Assembly (NCBI GenBank): GCA_029580855.1
Contig: JAKPQH010000208.1
Location: forward strand, 1 to 33,546
Length of the DNA: 33,546 bases
From: a bacterium
GTDB taxonomy: Bacteria > Methylomirabilota > Methylomirabilia > Methylomirabilales > 2-02-FULL-66-22
Reading direction: 5' to 3'
Part shown: one piece after another, positions 7,817-16,438 of the stretch
How the letters are laid out: each line of letters opens with the position of its first letter
How positions within the stretch are numbered: the stretch's first letter is position 1
Notes under the pieces: generated by a model
What the model was told of the DNA's origin: nothing
Database searches by the model: none
Seen by the model: the letters and a program-made list of their open reading frames with translations, nothing else
Translations under genes and position numbers: made by a program

Positions 7817-8680
7817 ATGCACACCGTCGCCATGTGGGTACTCCCGCTGACACTCGTCCTGCTGTCCGCCGGCCTGCACGCCGGCTGGAACTTCATCGTC
7901 AAGCGTCAAACCGACAAGCTCTTTTCGGGTTGGCTCACCTCGCTGGTCCCCAGCGTCCTCCTCGCGCCGGCGCTGCTGTTCACGGGCCTGCCGTCTCCCG
8001 ACGTATGGCCGATCCTCGGCGCCAGCGGTCTCGTGCACACGGCGTACATGATCGCTCTCGTCCAGGCCTACAATCATGGGGATCTCTCGGTCGTCTACCC
8101 CGTCGCCCGCGGAAGCGCGCCGCTTCTGGTGGCCGCGGGTGCGCCGCTGCTTCTCGGCGAGCGGCTGTCGGCCACGGCGGTCATCGGCATCCTGTTGGTG
8201 GGCGGCGGGATCGCCTGTCTGGGGTTTTCGGCGCGACGCTCGGCGGGAACGCTTCCGGGGCTGCTCTGGGCCCTGACGACCGCGGGAACCATCGCGACGT
8301 ATTCGATGCTCGACAAGGTGGGGGTCTCGCGAACCCATCCCCTGGGTTACGTGATCGTCATCATGGGCCTCAACGGCATCGGCATGACGCCGTTCGTCCT
8401 GTGGCGGCGCGATCGGCGCCGGCTGTGGGCGGTGTGGCGCGACACCTGGCCGACCGCCGTGACCGGCGGTCTGCTGAGCCTCATGGCCTACCTGCTGGTC
8501 CTGACCGCCATGCGGCTGACCCAGGTGAGCTATGTCGCTGCATTGCGGGAGACATCCGTCGTCTTCGCTGCGGGACTCGGTGCCCGGGTCCTGGGCGAGC
8601 CGTACGGCGGACCCCGGATCGCGGCGTCCGCCGTCGTCGCTTGCGGCCTCTTCCTCCTGGTCTTGGCCATGCGAGGCTAG
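7817..8680 (+). CDS. EamA/DMT family transporter
   Basis: Integral membrane protein of 287 residues, normal for the drug/metabolite transporter superfamily. It has two internally similar halves of about five helices each. The first half includes LSAGLHAGWNFIVKR and YPVARGSAPLLVA; the second includes a similar ALRETSVVFAAGLGARVLGEP. The family exports amino acids, purines or similar metabolites. It is divergent from the GntR gene, so it may share that control region and serve as efflux for the same compound class (inference). The start is uncertain: ATG 7817 or ATG 7832, neither with a strong ribosome site. Open frame far upstream of 7817 is antisense to GntR and the binding protein and is not coding. 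Confidence 0.85.
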   Translation: MHTVAMWVLPLTLVLLSAGLHAGWNFIVKRQTDKLFSGWLTSLVPSVLLAPALLFTGLPSPDVWPILGASGLVHTAYMIALVQAYNHGDLSVVYPVARGSAPLLVAAGAPLLLGERLSATAVIGILLVGGGIACLGFSARRSAGTLPGLLWALTTAGTIATYSMLDKVGVSRTHPLGYVIVIMGLNGIGMTPFVLWRRDRRRLWAVWRDTWPTAVTGGLLSLMAYLLVLTAMRLTQVSYVAALRETSVVFAAGLGARVLGEPYGGPRIAASAVVACGLFLLVLAMRG

Positions 8681-8821
8681 AAGGGACAGGACCGTGGACC
8701 CGGCGCAGACACGACGGCCGCGCAGCCGATCCGGACCGCATGACCGGCGTGCAATGCCCCTCGCGTGAACGCCGCGGGCGCGCGGCCCCCTCGGCACCTG
8801 TGCGCCCCACGCGGCGATCGG

Positions 8822-9847
8822 CTACAGCTCGCGCGGGTCCAAGATGTAGTGGAAGATCCGCGTTCGCGAGTGGGTGGCCACGACGTGCACGCGGCCGTCG
8901 TCGGCCTGGATAATCGAGGGGTAGGAGTACTCACCGGCGCCGGTCTCGAGATCGACGCGGCGCGGCCAGGTCGCGCCGTTGTCTTCGGACACCAGCACCG
9001 AGAGCGGCGTGCGGCCCTCCCGCACCGGGTTGCACGCCAGGAAGATTCTCCCGTCAGCCAGGCGAGCCGCATCCAATCCGCTATTGGGGTTCGGTACGGG
9101 AACCCGCTCGACCGGCGACCATGTGCGGCCGCCATCGTCCGATGCCGACGCGCAGACGCACCCCACGCGCTCCGTCGACCGCATGAGCATCTTGACCCGA
9201 CCCGGGGCGTGCTCCCAGAGCGTGGGCTGGATGACGCCGGCGAAATGCCTCGGCAGGACCAGCGTGCCGGCGGCCTCGTCCCAGACGGCGCTCACCACCG
9301 TATCCCGGGCGGCCTGGTACGGCCCGGCCCCGGGCGCCACGATCGGCCCGCGCTTCGTCCAGTTGCGCCCGCCGTCCGCGCTGGCTTCCACCCAGCACGC
9401 CCACGACCCCCACGTCTCGTGGGATGTCCCGCACAGGATGTCGCCGTTGCGGAGCGCGATCGGTTTGTTCTTGGCCGGCCCGATCAGGCCCGCCGGCAGC
9501 ATGGCGGGCGTCGTCCAGGTGTGGCCGCCGTCGGCGGAGGTGCGGTACATCCCGGTCCAGGTCGGCACCGAGAGTCCGATCTTGTAGAAGAGCCACAGCA
9601 CGCTCTTCGGATCCCGGAACAGCACGGGGTTGTAGTGGGACACCCCGGGCTCGTCGGCGACCTTGGCGGGTGCGCGCCACGCGCCGCCCTCACAGCGCGC
9701 AAGCCAGATGCCCACATCCGGGTGTCCCTCGTGGGTTCCGGCGAACCACGCGGCGAGAAAGACGCCCGGGACTGCCTCTACGATGGTGGCGGCGTGACAC
9801 GACGGCGCCGCCGGATTCGGTTCGAAGATCGGCTGGGCCAACGGCAT
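8822..9847 (-). CDS. Sialidase-like Asp-box (BNR) protein, no signal peptide
   Basis: Protein of 341 residues with the six-bladed propeller signature of the BNR_2 sialidase-like family. Four Asp boxes are seen: SADGGHTW (104-111), SADGGRNW (156-163), SDDGGRTW (236-243) and SEDNGATW (287-294). SCHAATIVE near the start and EYSYPSII near the end are typical of this subfamily. No FRIP/YRIP arginine motif of classical sialidases and no signal peptide is visible, so it is probably cytoplasmic and may cleave a sugar other than sialic acid. It starts at ATG 9847 behind GGAGG, 32 nt after the fused permease gene. It is the last gene of the sugar ABC operon and may process the imported oligosaccharide. 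Confidence 0.87.
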   Translation of the reverse strand: MPLAQPIFEPNPAAPSCHAATIVEAVPGVFLAAWFAGTHEGHPDVGIWLARCEGGAWRAPAKVADEPGVSHYNPVLFRDPKSVLWLFYKIGLSVPTWTGMYRTSADGGHTWTTPAMLPAGLIGPAKNKPIALRNGDILCGTSHETWGSWACWVEASADGGRNWTKRGPIVAPGAGPYQAARDTVVSAVWDEAAGTLVLPRHFAGVIQPTLWEHAPGRVKMLMRSTERVGCVCASASDDGGRTWSPVERVPVPNPNSGLDAARLADGRIFLACNPVREGRTPLSVLVSEDNGATWPRRVDLETGAGEYSYPSIIQADDGRVHVVATHSRTRIFHYILDPREL

Positions 9848-9879
9848 CGCGGTTTCCTCCCGCGCCGGGGACCCCCGCG

Positions 9880-11658
9880 CTACCCCTTGAGCCCCGTGAG
9901 CGCGATTCCCTGCACGAAGTACCGTTGCAGGAGAAGAAAGATGAGAAGCGCCGGCACCGTGGCCAAGACCGACCCGGCCATGCTCATCCCGTAGTAGGAG
10001 ATCGCCTGCCCGCCCACCGTCCCTCCCAGCGAGGCGGCGAGCCCCACGGGCAGGGTGCGGGTCGCGTCCGAGTTGGTGACGATGAGCGGCCACATGAAGT
10101 CGTTCCAGGACAGGATGAACATGAAGATGGCCACCGCCGTGAGCGCCGGGCGCGAGAGCGGCAGGATGACACGGACCAGGATGCCCAGGCGGCCTGCGCC
10201 GTCGATGGTGGCCGCCTCCTCCAGCTCCTGTGGGATGTTCTGGAAGAACTGCCGGAGGAGAAAGACGCCGAACCCGTTGGCCACCGTGGGCATGATGAGG
10301 CTGAAGTAGGTGTCCGTGAGCTTGAGCTTGGCCAGACCGATGAAGAGCGGCACGATGGTGATGTGGACCGGGACCAGGATCGTCGAGAGAATCAACAGGA
10401 ACATCCAGTGCTGCCCCCGGAACCGCATCCGGGCGAAAGCGTAGGCCGCGGGGACGGAGAAGGCTAGACCCAGAACGGTGGCGCCCGCGGCCACGATCAG
10501 GCTGTTCGCCCCCCAGCGGACCAGCTGGTACTTCTCCAGTACGTCCCGGTAGTTCTCGAGTGTGAACACCCGGGGAATCCAGCGAGGGACCAGGCTGAGG
10601 ATCTGCCCCTCGGGTTTGAGCGACGTGGACACAAGCCAGAGGAGCGGCCCCACCCAGAGGACGAGCACCAGCCCCATCAACACGTACAGACCCGCCTGGA
10701 CGAGCAGGCGCGCCTGGATGAACCCCGCGCCCCCCGCCTCGCGCGACACCATCCGGAACTGGATGAGCGTGATGGCCAGCAGGAGCGCGAAGAGCGCGTA
10801 CGCGATGGCCGCCGCGTACCCCATCTCGAACCAGGTGAACCCGACCACGTACAGATAGTTCACGATGGTGAGCGTGCTGTTGCTCGGCCCGCCCTGGGTC
10901 ATGACGTAGACCTGGCCGAAGACCTGGAACGACTTGGCGATGGACATCACGATCACGAAGAAGGTCACGGGTCGCAGCATCGGCAGCGTCAGGTGCCAGA
11001 ATTCCTGCCATCGGCTGGCTCCGTCGATCCGGACGGCCTCCCGCAGCGTGGCCGGGATATCCTGGATCCCCGCCAGGTACATCACCATGTTGTACCCGGC
11101 CGTCCACCACACCGTGGCGATGATGATGGACAGCATGGCCGTCTCGGGCGCCGCCAGCCAGGGGTAGGGGCCGAGGCCGAGCCGTCCCAGGTAGTAATTG
11201 ACGATGCCGGCGCCGGTGGGATCCAGCACCCAACGCCAGACGATCCCGACCACCGAGACCATCACCACGTACGAGGCGAAAACGCAGGTGCGCGCCAGGA
11301 TCCGCCCGCGGAGCGGCTGGTTCAGGAGCAGCGCCAGCCCCAGGCCGACCAGGGCCATCAGGGGAACGATGACGGCGGTGTAGACGGCGGTGTTCTTGAG
11401 GGCGGTGTAGAACAGGGGATCGGAAAACAGGCGGAGATAATTCCTGAAGCCCACCAGCCGCGGCGTCCCCACGATCTTCCAGTCCGTGAAGCTCATCACG
11501 GCGCTCCACAGCGCGGGGAGCAGGAAGAAGATAAGGAACACGACCAGGTAGGGCGCCAGAAACGCCCACGGGGCGAGGCGCCGCCACCCGCCTCGCCCCC
11601 TTCGCGGCGCCGCGTGGGACTTGCCGAGCTCGTCCATGCGTAGGGCGGCGCTCGTCAC
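9880..11658 (-). CDS. Fused sugar ABC transporter permease (MalF-type plus MalG-type domains)
   Basis: One 592-residue polypeptide holds both halves of a CUT1-type sugar permease. The N-terminal domain, about 28-310, resembles UgpA/MalF, with FLAPYLVVFLIFFLLPALW and the EAA loop LREAVRIDGASRWQEFWHL. The C-terminal domain, about 320-592, resembles UgpE/MalG, with the EAA loop ELEEAATIDGAGRLGILVRV followed by LPLSRP. In most bacteria these are two genes. No stop or frame change separates the halves. The start is GTG 11658 (ATG 11637 is an alternative), 10 nt after the binding-protein stop. No ATPase gene accompanies it, so it probably uses a shared MsmK/UgpC-like ATPase encoded elsewhere. Confidence 0.92.
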   Translation of the reverse strand: MTSAALRMDELGKSHAAPRRGRGGWRRLAPWAFLAPYLVVFLIFFLLPALWSAVMSFTDWKIVGTPRLVGFRNYLRLFSDPLFYTALKNTAVYTAVIVPLMALVGLGLALLLNQPLRGRILARTCVFASYVVMVSVVGIVWRWVLDPTGAGIVNYYLGRLGLGPYPWLAAPETAMLSIIIATVWWTAGYNMVMYLAGIQDIPATLREAVRIDGASRWQEFWHLTLPMLRPVTFFVIVMSIAKSFQVFGQVYVMTQGGPSNSTLTIVNYLYVVGFTWFEMGYAAAIAYALFALLLAITLIQFRMVSREAGGAGFIQARLLVQAGLYVLMGLVLVLWVGPLLWLVSTSLKPEGQILSLVPRWIPRVFTLENYRDVLEKYQLVRWGANSLIVAAGATVLGLAFSVPAAYAFARMRFRGQHWMFLLILSTILVPVHITIVPLFIGLAKLKLTDTYFSLIMPTVANGFGVFLLRQFFQNIPQELEEAATIDGAGRLGILVRVILPLSRPALTAVAIFMFILSWNDFMWPLIVTNSDATRTLPVGLAASLGGTVGGQAISYYGMSMAGSVLATVPALLIFLLLQRYFVQGIALTGLKG

Positions 11659-11668
11659 GCGCCGAGGG

Positions 11669-12916
11669 CTACTGCTCCGCCAGGATTCGATTCACGCCGA
11701 CCTCGGCATCCGCCAGGGCCTGGTCCACCGTCTTCTTTTTCTGGACGATGGCCTCCCAGGCCGCCACGAGCGGGCTGGCCGGGTCGTGGGTGAAGACCTT
11801 GGTCTGGGCCTTGATCGGCGGGTTCAGCGTCCAGCCGGATTCCGGCTGAATCCCCGGCGTGAAGGCGTTCCAGAGCGGCATGGCCTTGAACTCGGCGCTG
11901 GCCAGGATGGACTGCCGTGCCGGAGCCTGACCGCCCTTTACCCAGGTCATGCTGTTCTCGCTCATGTAGCGGAAGAACTTCATGGCTGCGAGCTGCTTGG
12001 CGCGGTCCGGCTGCCTGCCCAGCACGAGCTGGTGCGTCATGCCCCAGGATGCGTACTGGCCGAAGATCCTCGGGAAGCCCGCGGTGTTGAACTTGAGACC
12101 CTCCTGGCGCAGCGCGCTGTTGATCAGCCAGGGGCCGATGAGGATCATGCCCGCCTGCTTGGTCAGGAACGCCTTGTTGATGTCGGTCATGACCGGCGGC
12201 GCCACCTTGTGGACGTGAATCAGGTCGGACAGGAACTGGAAGGCCGCCTTCCCCTTGGCGTCGTTGAAGGCGACCTTCTTCAAGTCGTCCGTGAACATCT
12301 TGCCGCCCTGCTGGGCCAGAAAGGCCATCCAGTAGCGGACGGGCCAGGCCGTGGAGCTGGGGATCGCCACGCCCCACTGGTTTGGGCCCGTGGTCAGCTT
12401 CTTGGCGGCGGTGACGAACTCGTCCATGGTGACCGGCGGCTTCTTCGGATCCAGGCCCGCCTTGTCGAACAGCTCGGTGTTGTAGTAGAGACCCAGCACG
12501 TGGGTGTCCATGGGGAGGCCGTAGCGCTTCCCGCCGATGATGCCGAGCGCCCAGGCGCGCGGCACGAAGTCTTCGGCCTTCACGCCCGCTTCGGCCAGCA
12601 GATCGTCCATGGGCTGGAGGGCGCCGAAGTGCGCCATCTCCGGCATGACCGTGACCCACATCAAGAGCGCCTCGGGCGTGCCGCCGGCCTGGACCGAGGC
12701 CACCAGCTTGCTGTGCATCAGGTCCCACTGGTAGAAGGACGGGATGACCTCGACCTCGCCCTGCGACCCGTTGAACGCCTTGATCATTTCCTCGAAGCGG
12801 CCCTTGTCGTCCCCGGAGAGTCCGGTCCAGACGTTGATCTTGACCCCGGCCGCCGCCGCGCTCGCCACGCAGAGCGCCAGGACCATCGCCACCAGCACCC
12901 CCCAACGGATCCGCAT
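11669..12916 (-). CDS. Sugar ABC transporter substrate-binding protein (family 1)
   Basis: Periplasmic binding protein of 415 residues with a signal peptide (about 1-23, ending in SAAAAG). VKINVWTGLSGDDKGRFEEMIKAFN at the mature start, EALLMWVTVMPEMAHFGALQPMD and GKRYGLPMDTHVLGLYYNTELFDKAG are typical of family 1 carbohydrate binders. I chose ATG 12916, five bases after AAAGGAGG. Longer in-frame starts (to 13042) fall inside the promoter and operator. It is the first gene of a three-gene operon with the fused permease and the Asp-box protein. The ligand is probably an oligosaccharide or glycoside. Confidence 0.93.
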   Translation of the reverse strand: MRIRWGVLVAMVLALCVASAAAAGVKINVWTGLSGDDKGRFEEMIKAFNGSQGEVEVIPSFYQWDLMHSKLVASVQAGGTPEALLMWVTVMPEMAHFGALQPMDDLLAEAGVKAEDFVPRAWALGIIGGKRYGLPMDTHVLGLYYNTELFDKAGLDPKKPPVTMDEFVTAAKKLTTGPNQWGVAIPSSTAWPVRYWMAFLAQQGGKMFTDDLKKVAFNDAKGKAAFQFLSDLIHVHKVAPPVMTDINKAFLTKQAGMILIGPWLINSALRQEGLKFNTAGFPRIFGQYASWGMTHQLVLGRQPDRAKQLAAMKFFRYMSENSMTWVKGGQAPARQSILASAEFKAMPLWNAFTPGIQPESGWTLNPPIKAQTKVFTHDPASPLVAAWEAIVQKKKTVDQALADAEVGVNRILAEQ

Positions 12917-12998
12917 CGTAGCCTCCTTTGCCTCGACCCGAACGGTGGAAGCACCCGCAACGCCCCGCCCGACCGGACGCCTGGAGCCGCCCGCACGA

Positions 12999-13010
12999 TG
13001 AAACGTTTCA
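12999..13010. promoter_or_regulatory. LacI-family operator
   Basis: TGAAACGTTTCA is a perfect 12-bp palindrome with the central CG and half-site pattern bound by LacI-family repressors. It begins 2 bp downstream of the -10 box and covers the expected transcription start of the sugar ABC operon, so a bound repressor would block initiation. No LacI-family gene lies in the window. Confidence 0.8.
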
Positions 13011-13012
13011 AA

Positions 13013-13042
13013 AAGATAGACAGGACGCATTTCCGATGTCAA
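13013..13042 (-). promoter_or_regulatory. Sigma70-type promoter of the sugar ABC operon
   Basis: On the minus strand the -35 is a consensus TTGACA (13037-13042), the spacer is 18 bp and the -10 is TATCTT (13013-13018). Transcription would start near 13006, inside the LacI-type palindrome, giving a leader of about 90 nt. Confidence 0.78.
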
Positions 13043-13072
13043 GGGGAATTCGAGAGGAGCCGTTTCCGCACG

Positions 13073-14113
13073 CTAATCCGGCAGGCTCCACGTCTCACCG
13101 ATGGCGCGGAGCGCGATCTTGGAGGCGGCACCGTTCACTGCCGCCGTGAGCCGCTCGTGCGGCTCGAACGGGCGCTCGCGGGAGAGCCGGAAGGTGCGCC
13201 AGTGCATGGGGATCAGGTAGCGGGCCTGCAGACTGTGAAACATCTCCCACGCCTGTTCGGGGCTGGCGTGACTGTAGATGTAGGGGTCGTACCCCCCGAT
13301 GGGCAGCATGACCACCTCCGGCCGCCGCCCGTACAGGGCCGCGAGCAATTCCCCGGAGTGGGCCGTGTCCCCCGCGAACAGGATGCTCCGCTTGTGTTTC
13401 GTCAGCAGCAGCCCGTTGTAGCCTCTGTCCCGATCCCAGGGATACCGGCGGCCCCAGTGTCTGACGGGGACCGCCTCGACGCGGACGCCGTCCACCTCCG
13501 CGGTCTGACCCCAGTCCAACTCCTGCACCCGCCCGAACCCGAGCCCGTCCACGAATTCGCTCGTGTCCCTGGCCATGATGATCGGCACATCCCGCGGGAG
13601 GCTCTTCAGCGACGGGATGTCGTAATGGTCCATGTGCGCGTGGGAGACCAGCAAGAGATCCAGGCGAGGCAGGTCCCGCGCCTGCAGGGCCGGCGGCACG
13701 AAACGAGCCGGCCCGAGCGTTGTCAGCAGGAGGTCGACGCCGACCTTTTCGCTGAACACGGGGTCCGTCAGGATCGTGGTGCCTTCGAGGTTGATGAGGA
13801 AGGTCGAGTGCCCGATCCAGGCGATCGTGACACCGCCCGCCGACCAGGATCGTGGATCGGGCGCCGTGGGCGCCACGAACTTGGCGGGGTTCTTGGCTTC
13901 GATATCGCCCTCGTCGGGCTCCCGCGCGACGTGATTCCACCAGGCCTTCAGCGAGCGGATGGTGCGCCCGAATTTCGACAGGTCTACGGATTGGGCCAGC
14001 GCGCGGCGGGGAAGGCAGGCGGACGCCCCTGCCGTGGCCGCCAGGACCAGCAACCGCCGCCGCGTCCGGTCAACGCGGCGAGAAGCGGATTCCCTCGCTT
14101 TCAAAGCCTGCAC
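13073..14113 (-). CDS. Metallo-beta-lactamase-fold hydrolase (NAPE-PLD/UlaG-like), exported
   Basis: Protein of 346 residues with the metal-binding signature SHAHMDH (HxHxDH). Later ligands are the His of PVRHWGRR, the Asp of FAGDTAHS and the His of PMHW, so the two-zinc site looks intact. The fold covers phosphodiesterases and lactonases of the NAPE-PLD and UlaG type; the substrate cannot be told. The N-terminus has arginines followed by a hydrophobic stretch (RTRRRLLVLAATAGASA) and an AQ cut site, which suggests Tat or Sec export. The start is GTG 14113 behind AGGGGAG. It is monocistronic and divergent from the UxaA operon, with its own promoter. Confidence 0.88.
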   Translation of the reverse strand: MQALKARESASRRVDRTRRRLLVLAATAGASACLPRRALAQSVDLSKFGRTIRSLKAWWNHVAREPDEGDIEAKNPAKFVAPTAPDPRSWSAGGVTIAWIGHSTFLINLEGTTILTDPVFSEKVGVDLLLTTLGPARFVPPALQARDLPRLDLLLVSHAHMDHYDIPSLKSLPRDVPIIMARDTSEFVDGLGFGRVQELDWGQTAEVDGVRVEAVPVRHWGRRYPWDRDRGYNGLLLTKHKRSILFAGDTAHSGELLAALYGRRPEVVMLPIGGYDPYIYSHASPEQAWEMFHSLQARYLIPMHWRTFRLSRERPFEPHERLTAAVNGAASKIALRAIGETWSLPD

Positions 14114-14142
14114 CGTGTCTCCCCTCGGAACGTATGCGCAAA

Positions 14143-14171
14143 ATTATCACCGAGCAAGTCGATGGCATCAA
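14143..14171 (-). promoter_or_regulatory. Promoter of the metallo-hydrolase gene
   Basis: On the minus strand: -35 TTGATG (14166-14171), 17-bp spacer, -10 GATAAT (14143-14148). The leader would be about 25 nt to GTG 14113. Confidence 0.6.
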
Positions 14172-14253
14172 CAGAAAAGGGCGGCGCCGACCGAGACCCC
14201 CGATTCGTCGTCCGACTCGGCGACGGCCCGCGGTCGGGCACGCCACGCCCATG

Positions 14254-14282
14254 TTGACAGGCCGCCGGCGCTCCGATACGCT
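14254..14282 (+). promoter_or_regulatory. Promoter of the UxaA-dehydrogenase-TTT operon
   Basis: Consensus -35 TTGACA (14254-14259), 17-bp spacer and -10 TACGCT (14277-14282). Transcription would start near 14289, about 60 nt before ATG 14351. No obvious operator palindrome is seen beside it. Confidence 0.6.
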
Positions 14283-14350
14283 CCCGGCATCGAGTCCGCC
14301 TCCGCGGCGCCCGAGACCGGCGCCCGCGGCGGCGCTGCAAGGGAATCGCG

Positions 14351-15508
14351 ATGACTTTTCGAGGCTACCGACGTCCCGACGGTACGGTGGGCATCCGGAA
14401 CCACGTGCTGATTCTCCCGACCAGCATCTGCGCCGCGCGGGTTGCTTCGAACATCGCGGGAGCCGTCCCGGGCTGCGTGGCGGCGTGCCACGCGTACGGC
14501 TGCTGCCAGGTCGGCGCCGACACGCGGCTGACCTTTCAAACGCTGGTGAACACCGCGGCGAACCCCAATGTGGGGGCCATCGTTGTGGTCGGCTTGGGCT
14601 GCGAGGGATGGGAGCCGCTCGGCCTGCTCCGGGCCGTGGAGGGTCTCGGCAAGCCGGCCCGCGCCGTCGTCATCCAAGACGAAGGCGGCTCCCTCGACGC
14701 GATCCGGCGGGGCGCCGCCGTGGCCGCTCGCATGGCGGACACGCTGGCGACGCACGGCCGCGAGGAGATCCCAGTCTCGCTCCTGGTCCTCGGCCTGGAG
14801 TGCGGCGGGTCCGATGCCACCTCGGGTCTCGCGGCCAACCCGGCGCTCGGCGCCGCCGCGGATCTCTTGATCGCCGGCGGCGGGACCTGCATCCTTTCCG
14901 AGACGACGGAGAGTATCGGCGCCGAGCACGTCCTGGCGCGCCGCGCCGTCAACGACCGGGTGCGTCGGAGACTCCTCGACATCGTCCGCGCCTGCGAAGA
15001 GCGGGCCCTCCGGATGGGCGCGGACCTGCGCGGCAGTCAGCCCACACCGGGCAACATTGCCGGGGGCATCACCACCCTCGAGGAAAAATCGCTCGGGTGC
15101 ATTCACAAGGCCGGTTCGGCGCCCATCCAGGACGCCCTGGAGTACGGGGAGGTGCCGGCGGGCCCGGGGCTCTACGTCATGGACACGCCCGGGATGGACG
15201 TGGAGTCCCTGGTGGGGCTCGCCGCGGGAGGCGCCCAGGTCACGGTGTTCACCACCGGCCGCGGCACGCCCACCGGGAATCCCATCATGCCCGTGATCAA
15301 GGCGACGGCCAACCGGCGCACCGCCGAGCGCATGGCCGACAACATCGACCTGGATCTGTCCGGCGTCCTCGAGGGCACGCTCGCCGTCGACCAGGCCGGC
15401 AGACGGATCCTGGACGAGATCCTCGCGGTGGCCGGAGGCAAGCCGACCAAGGCCGAACGCCTCGGCCGCGCCGAGTTTTCCATCTATCGGATCGGACCCA
15501 CGTTCTGA
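14351..15508 (+). CDS. UxaA family hydrolase/dehydratase large subunit
   Basis: Protein of 385 residues matching the C-terminal catalytic domain of altronate/galactarate dehydratases and of the sulfolactate sulfo-lyase large subunit. Hallmarks: HAYGCCQVG (metal-site cysteine region), VVVGLGCEGWE, LGLECGGSDATSG, the GNIAGGITTLEEKSLGCIHK block, and FTTGRGTPTGNP. The family removes water (or sulfite) from 2-hydroxy acids using a divalent metal. A separate small SAF-domain subunit, usual for split members, is not next to it. It starts at ATG 14351 behind AAGGGA. It is first in a seven-gene operon with two dehydrogenases, a TTT transporter and a ThDP enzyme. The substrate is likely a sugar acid or hydroxy acid (inference). 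Confidence 0.9.
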   Translation: MTFRGYRRPDGTVGIRNHVLILPTSICAARVASNIAGAVPGCVAACHAYGCCQVGADTRLTFQTLVNTAANPNVGAIVVVGLGCEGWEPLGLLRAVEGLGKPARAVVIQDEGGSLDAIRRGAAVAARMADTLATHGREEIPVSLLVLGLECGGSDATSGLAANPALGAAADLLIAGGGTCILSETTESIGAEHVLARRAVNDRVRRRLLDIVRACEERALRMGADLRGSQPTPGNIAGGITTLEEKSLGCIHKAGSAPIQDALEYGEVPAGPGLYVMDTPGMDVESLVGLAAGGAQVTVFTTGRGTPTGNPIMPVIKATANRRTAERMADNIDLDLSGVLEGTLAVDQAGRRILDEILAVAGGKPTKAERLGRAEFSIYRIGPTF

Positions 15509-15535
15509 AACCACCCGCCGTCCCCGGTGGCACCC

Positions 15536-16306
15536 ATGACGCGCTCGCCGTCTCAACCGGACCTTGGGATGAAAGAAAAAGTCGCCGTGGTGACGGCCGG
15601 CGGTCGCGGCATCGGCCGGGCGGCGGCGCGGCTCTTGTCCCGATGGGGAGCCACGGTCCTGGTGGCGGATCGCGACGGCGAGGCCGGTCGTGCCGTCCGC
15701 GACGAGATCCTGGCCGGCGGCGGCGCGGCGGAAGCGCACACGGTGGATGCCTGCGACGAGACGGCGGTGGCGGGCCTCTTCGCCGCGCTTGCCCGGCGAT
15801 TCGGACGAATCGATATCCTGGTCAACGCCGTGGGCGGCGGCAAGCCCGCCGCGCTGGACGAGATCGGCGGCGCCGAATGGGACCGGATGTTTGCCTTCAA
15901 CGTGAAGAGTGCGTTCTTCTGCGCCCGCGAGGCCGCCCGCCATATGCCGGCGGACGGGCGCATCGTCAACGTCGCCTCGCTGGCCGGCGTCACCAGCAGC
16001 GTCCTCCAGGGCGCCCACTACAGCAGCGCCAAGGCGGCGGTGATCGGACTCACGCGTCACCTGGCGCGCGAGCTGGGGCCGCGCGGGATCACCGTCAACG
16101 CCATCGCGCCCGGCACGACGCTCACCGAGCGGATCCGCGCCCAGATGACCCCCGAGAAGCACCAGGCGCTCGTCGAGCGCATCCCCTTACGCCGCCTGGC
16201 CACGCCCGAGGACCAGGCCGGTGTCATCGTGTTTCTCGCATCCTCGCTGTCCGCCTACGTGACCGGGGTGACCATCGACGTGAGCGGCGGATATCTGCTG
16301 GCTTAG
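15536..16306 (+). CDS. SDR family oxidoreductase
   Basis: Classical short-chain dehydrogenase of about 256 residues. The nucleotide motif TAGGRGIG lies at about 20-27, NAVGG near 97, and the active site has the conserved NVKS Asn, Ser in NVASLAG, and Tyr-x3-Lys in YSSAK near 161-165. VNAIAPG and DVSGGY near the end are standard. It oxidises or reduces a hydroxyl group with NAD(P)H. Start candidates are GTG 15527, ATG 15536 and ATG 15569; none has a clear ribosome site, and the last would begin right at the first beta strand. It lies 27 nt after the UxaA gene, so it probably handles the same hydroxy acid. Confidence 0.92.
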   Translation: MTRSPSQPDLGMKEKVAVVTAGGRGIGRAAARLLSRWGATVLVADRDGEAGRAVRDEILAGGGAAEAHTVDACDETAVAGLFAALARRFGRIDILVNAVGGGKPAALDEIGGAEWDRMFAFNVKSAFFCAREAARHMPADGRIVNVASLAGVTSSVLQGAHYSSAKAAVIGLTRHLARELGPRGITVNAIAPGTTLTERIRAQMTPEKHQALVERIPLRRLATPEDQAGVIVFLASSLSAYVTGVTIDVSGGYLLA

Positions 16307-16438
16307 CCCGCCCGGCGCCGCGGGGTCCGGCCGGGCCGCATTTGTCAGCCTTTGAAAGCATCCGGGCTTCGCGTCTTGTGCCGGTCGCCCGCTTCCGGGT
16401 AGACTGGCCCCCTTCCCCTCGGTGGAGGCGAGGCGACG

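Noticed and set aside
8771..8786. Hairpin GCCGCG/CGCGGC between the convergent EamA and Asp-box genes as a terminator
   Set aside because: It is a short stem in very GC-rich DNA without a T-run on either side.
9848..11587. Long upstream extension of the Asp-box protein frame
   Set aside because: It lies within the fused permease gene in another frame and has the Gly/Pro/Arg-rich look of a shadow. The real start is ATG 9847 with GGAGG.
12917..13042. N-terminal extension of the sugar binding protein to 13042
   Set aside because: It would run through a consensus promoter and operator and would bury the signal peptide.
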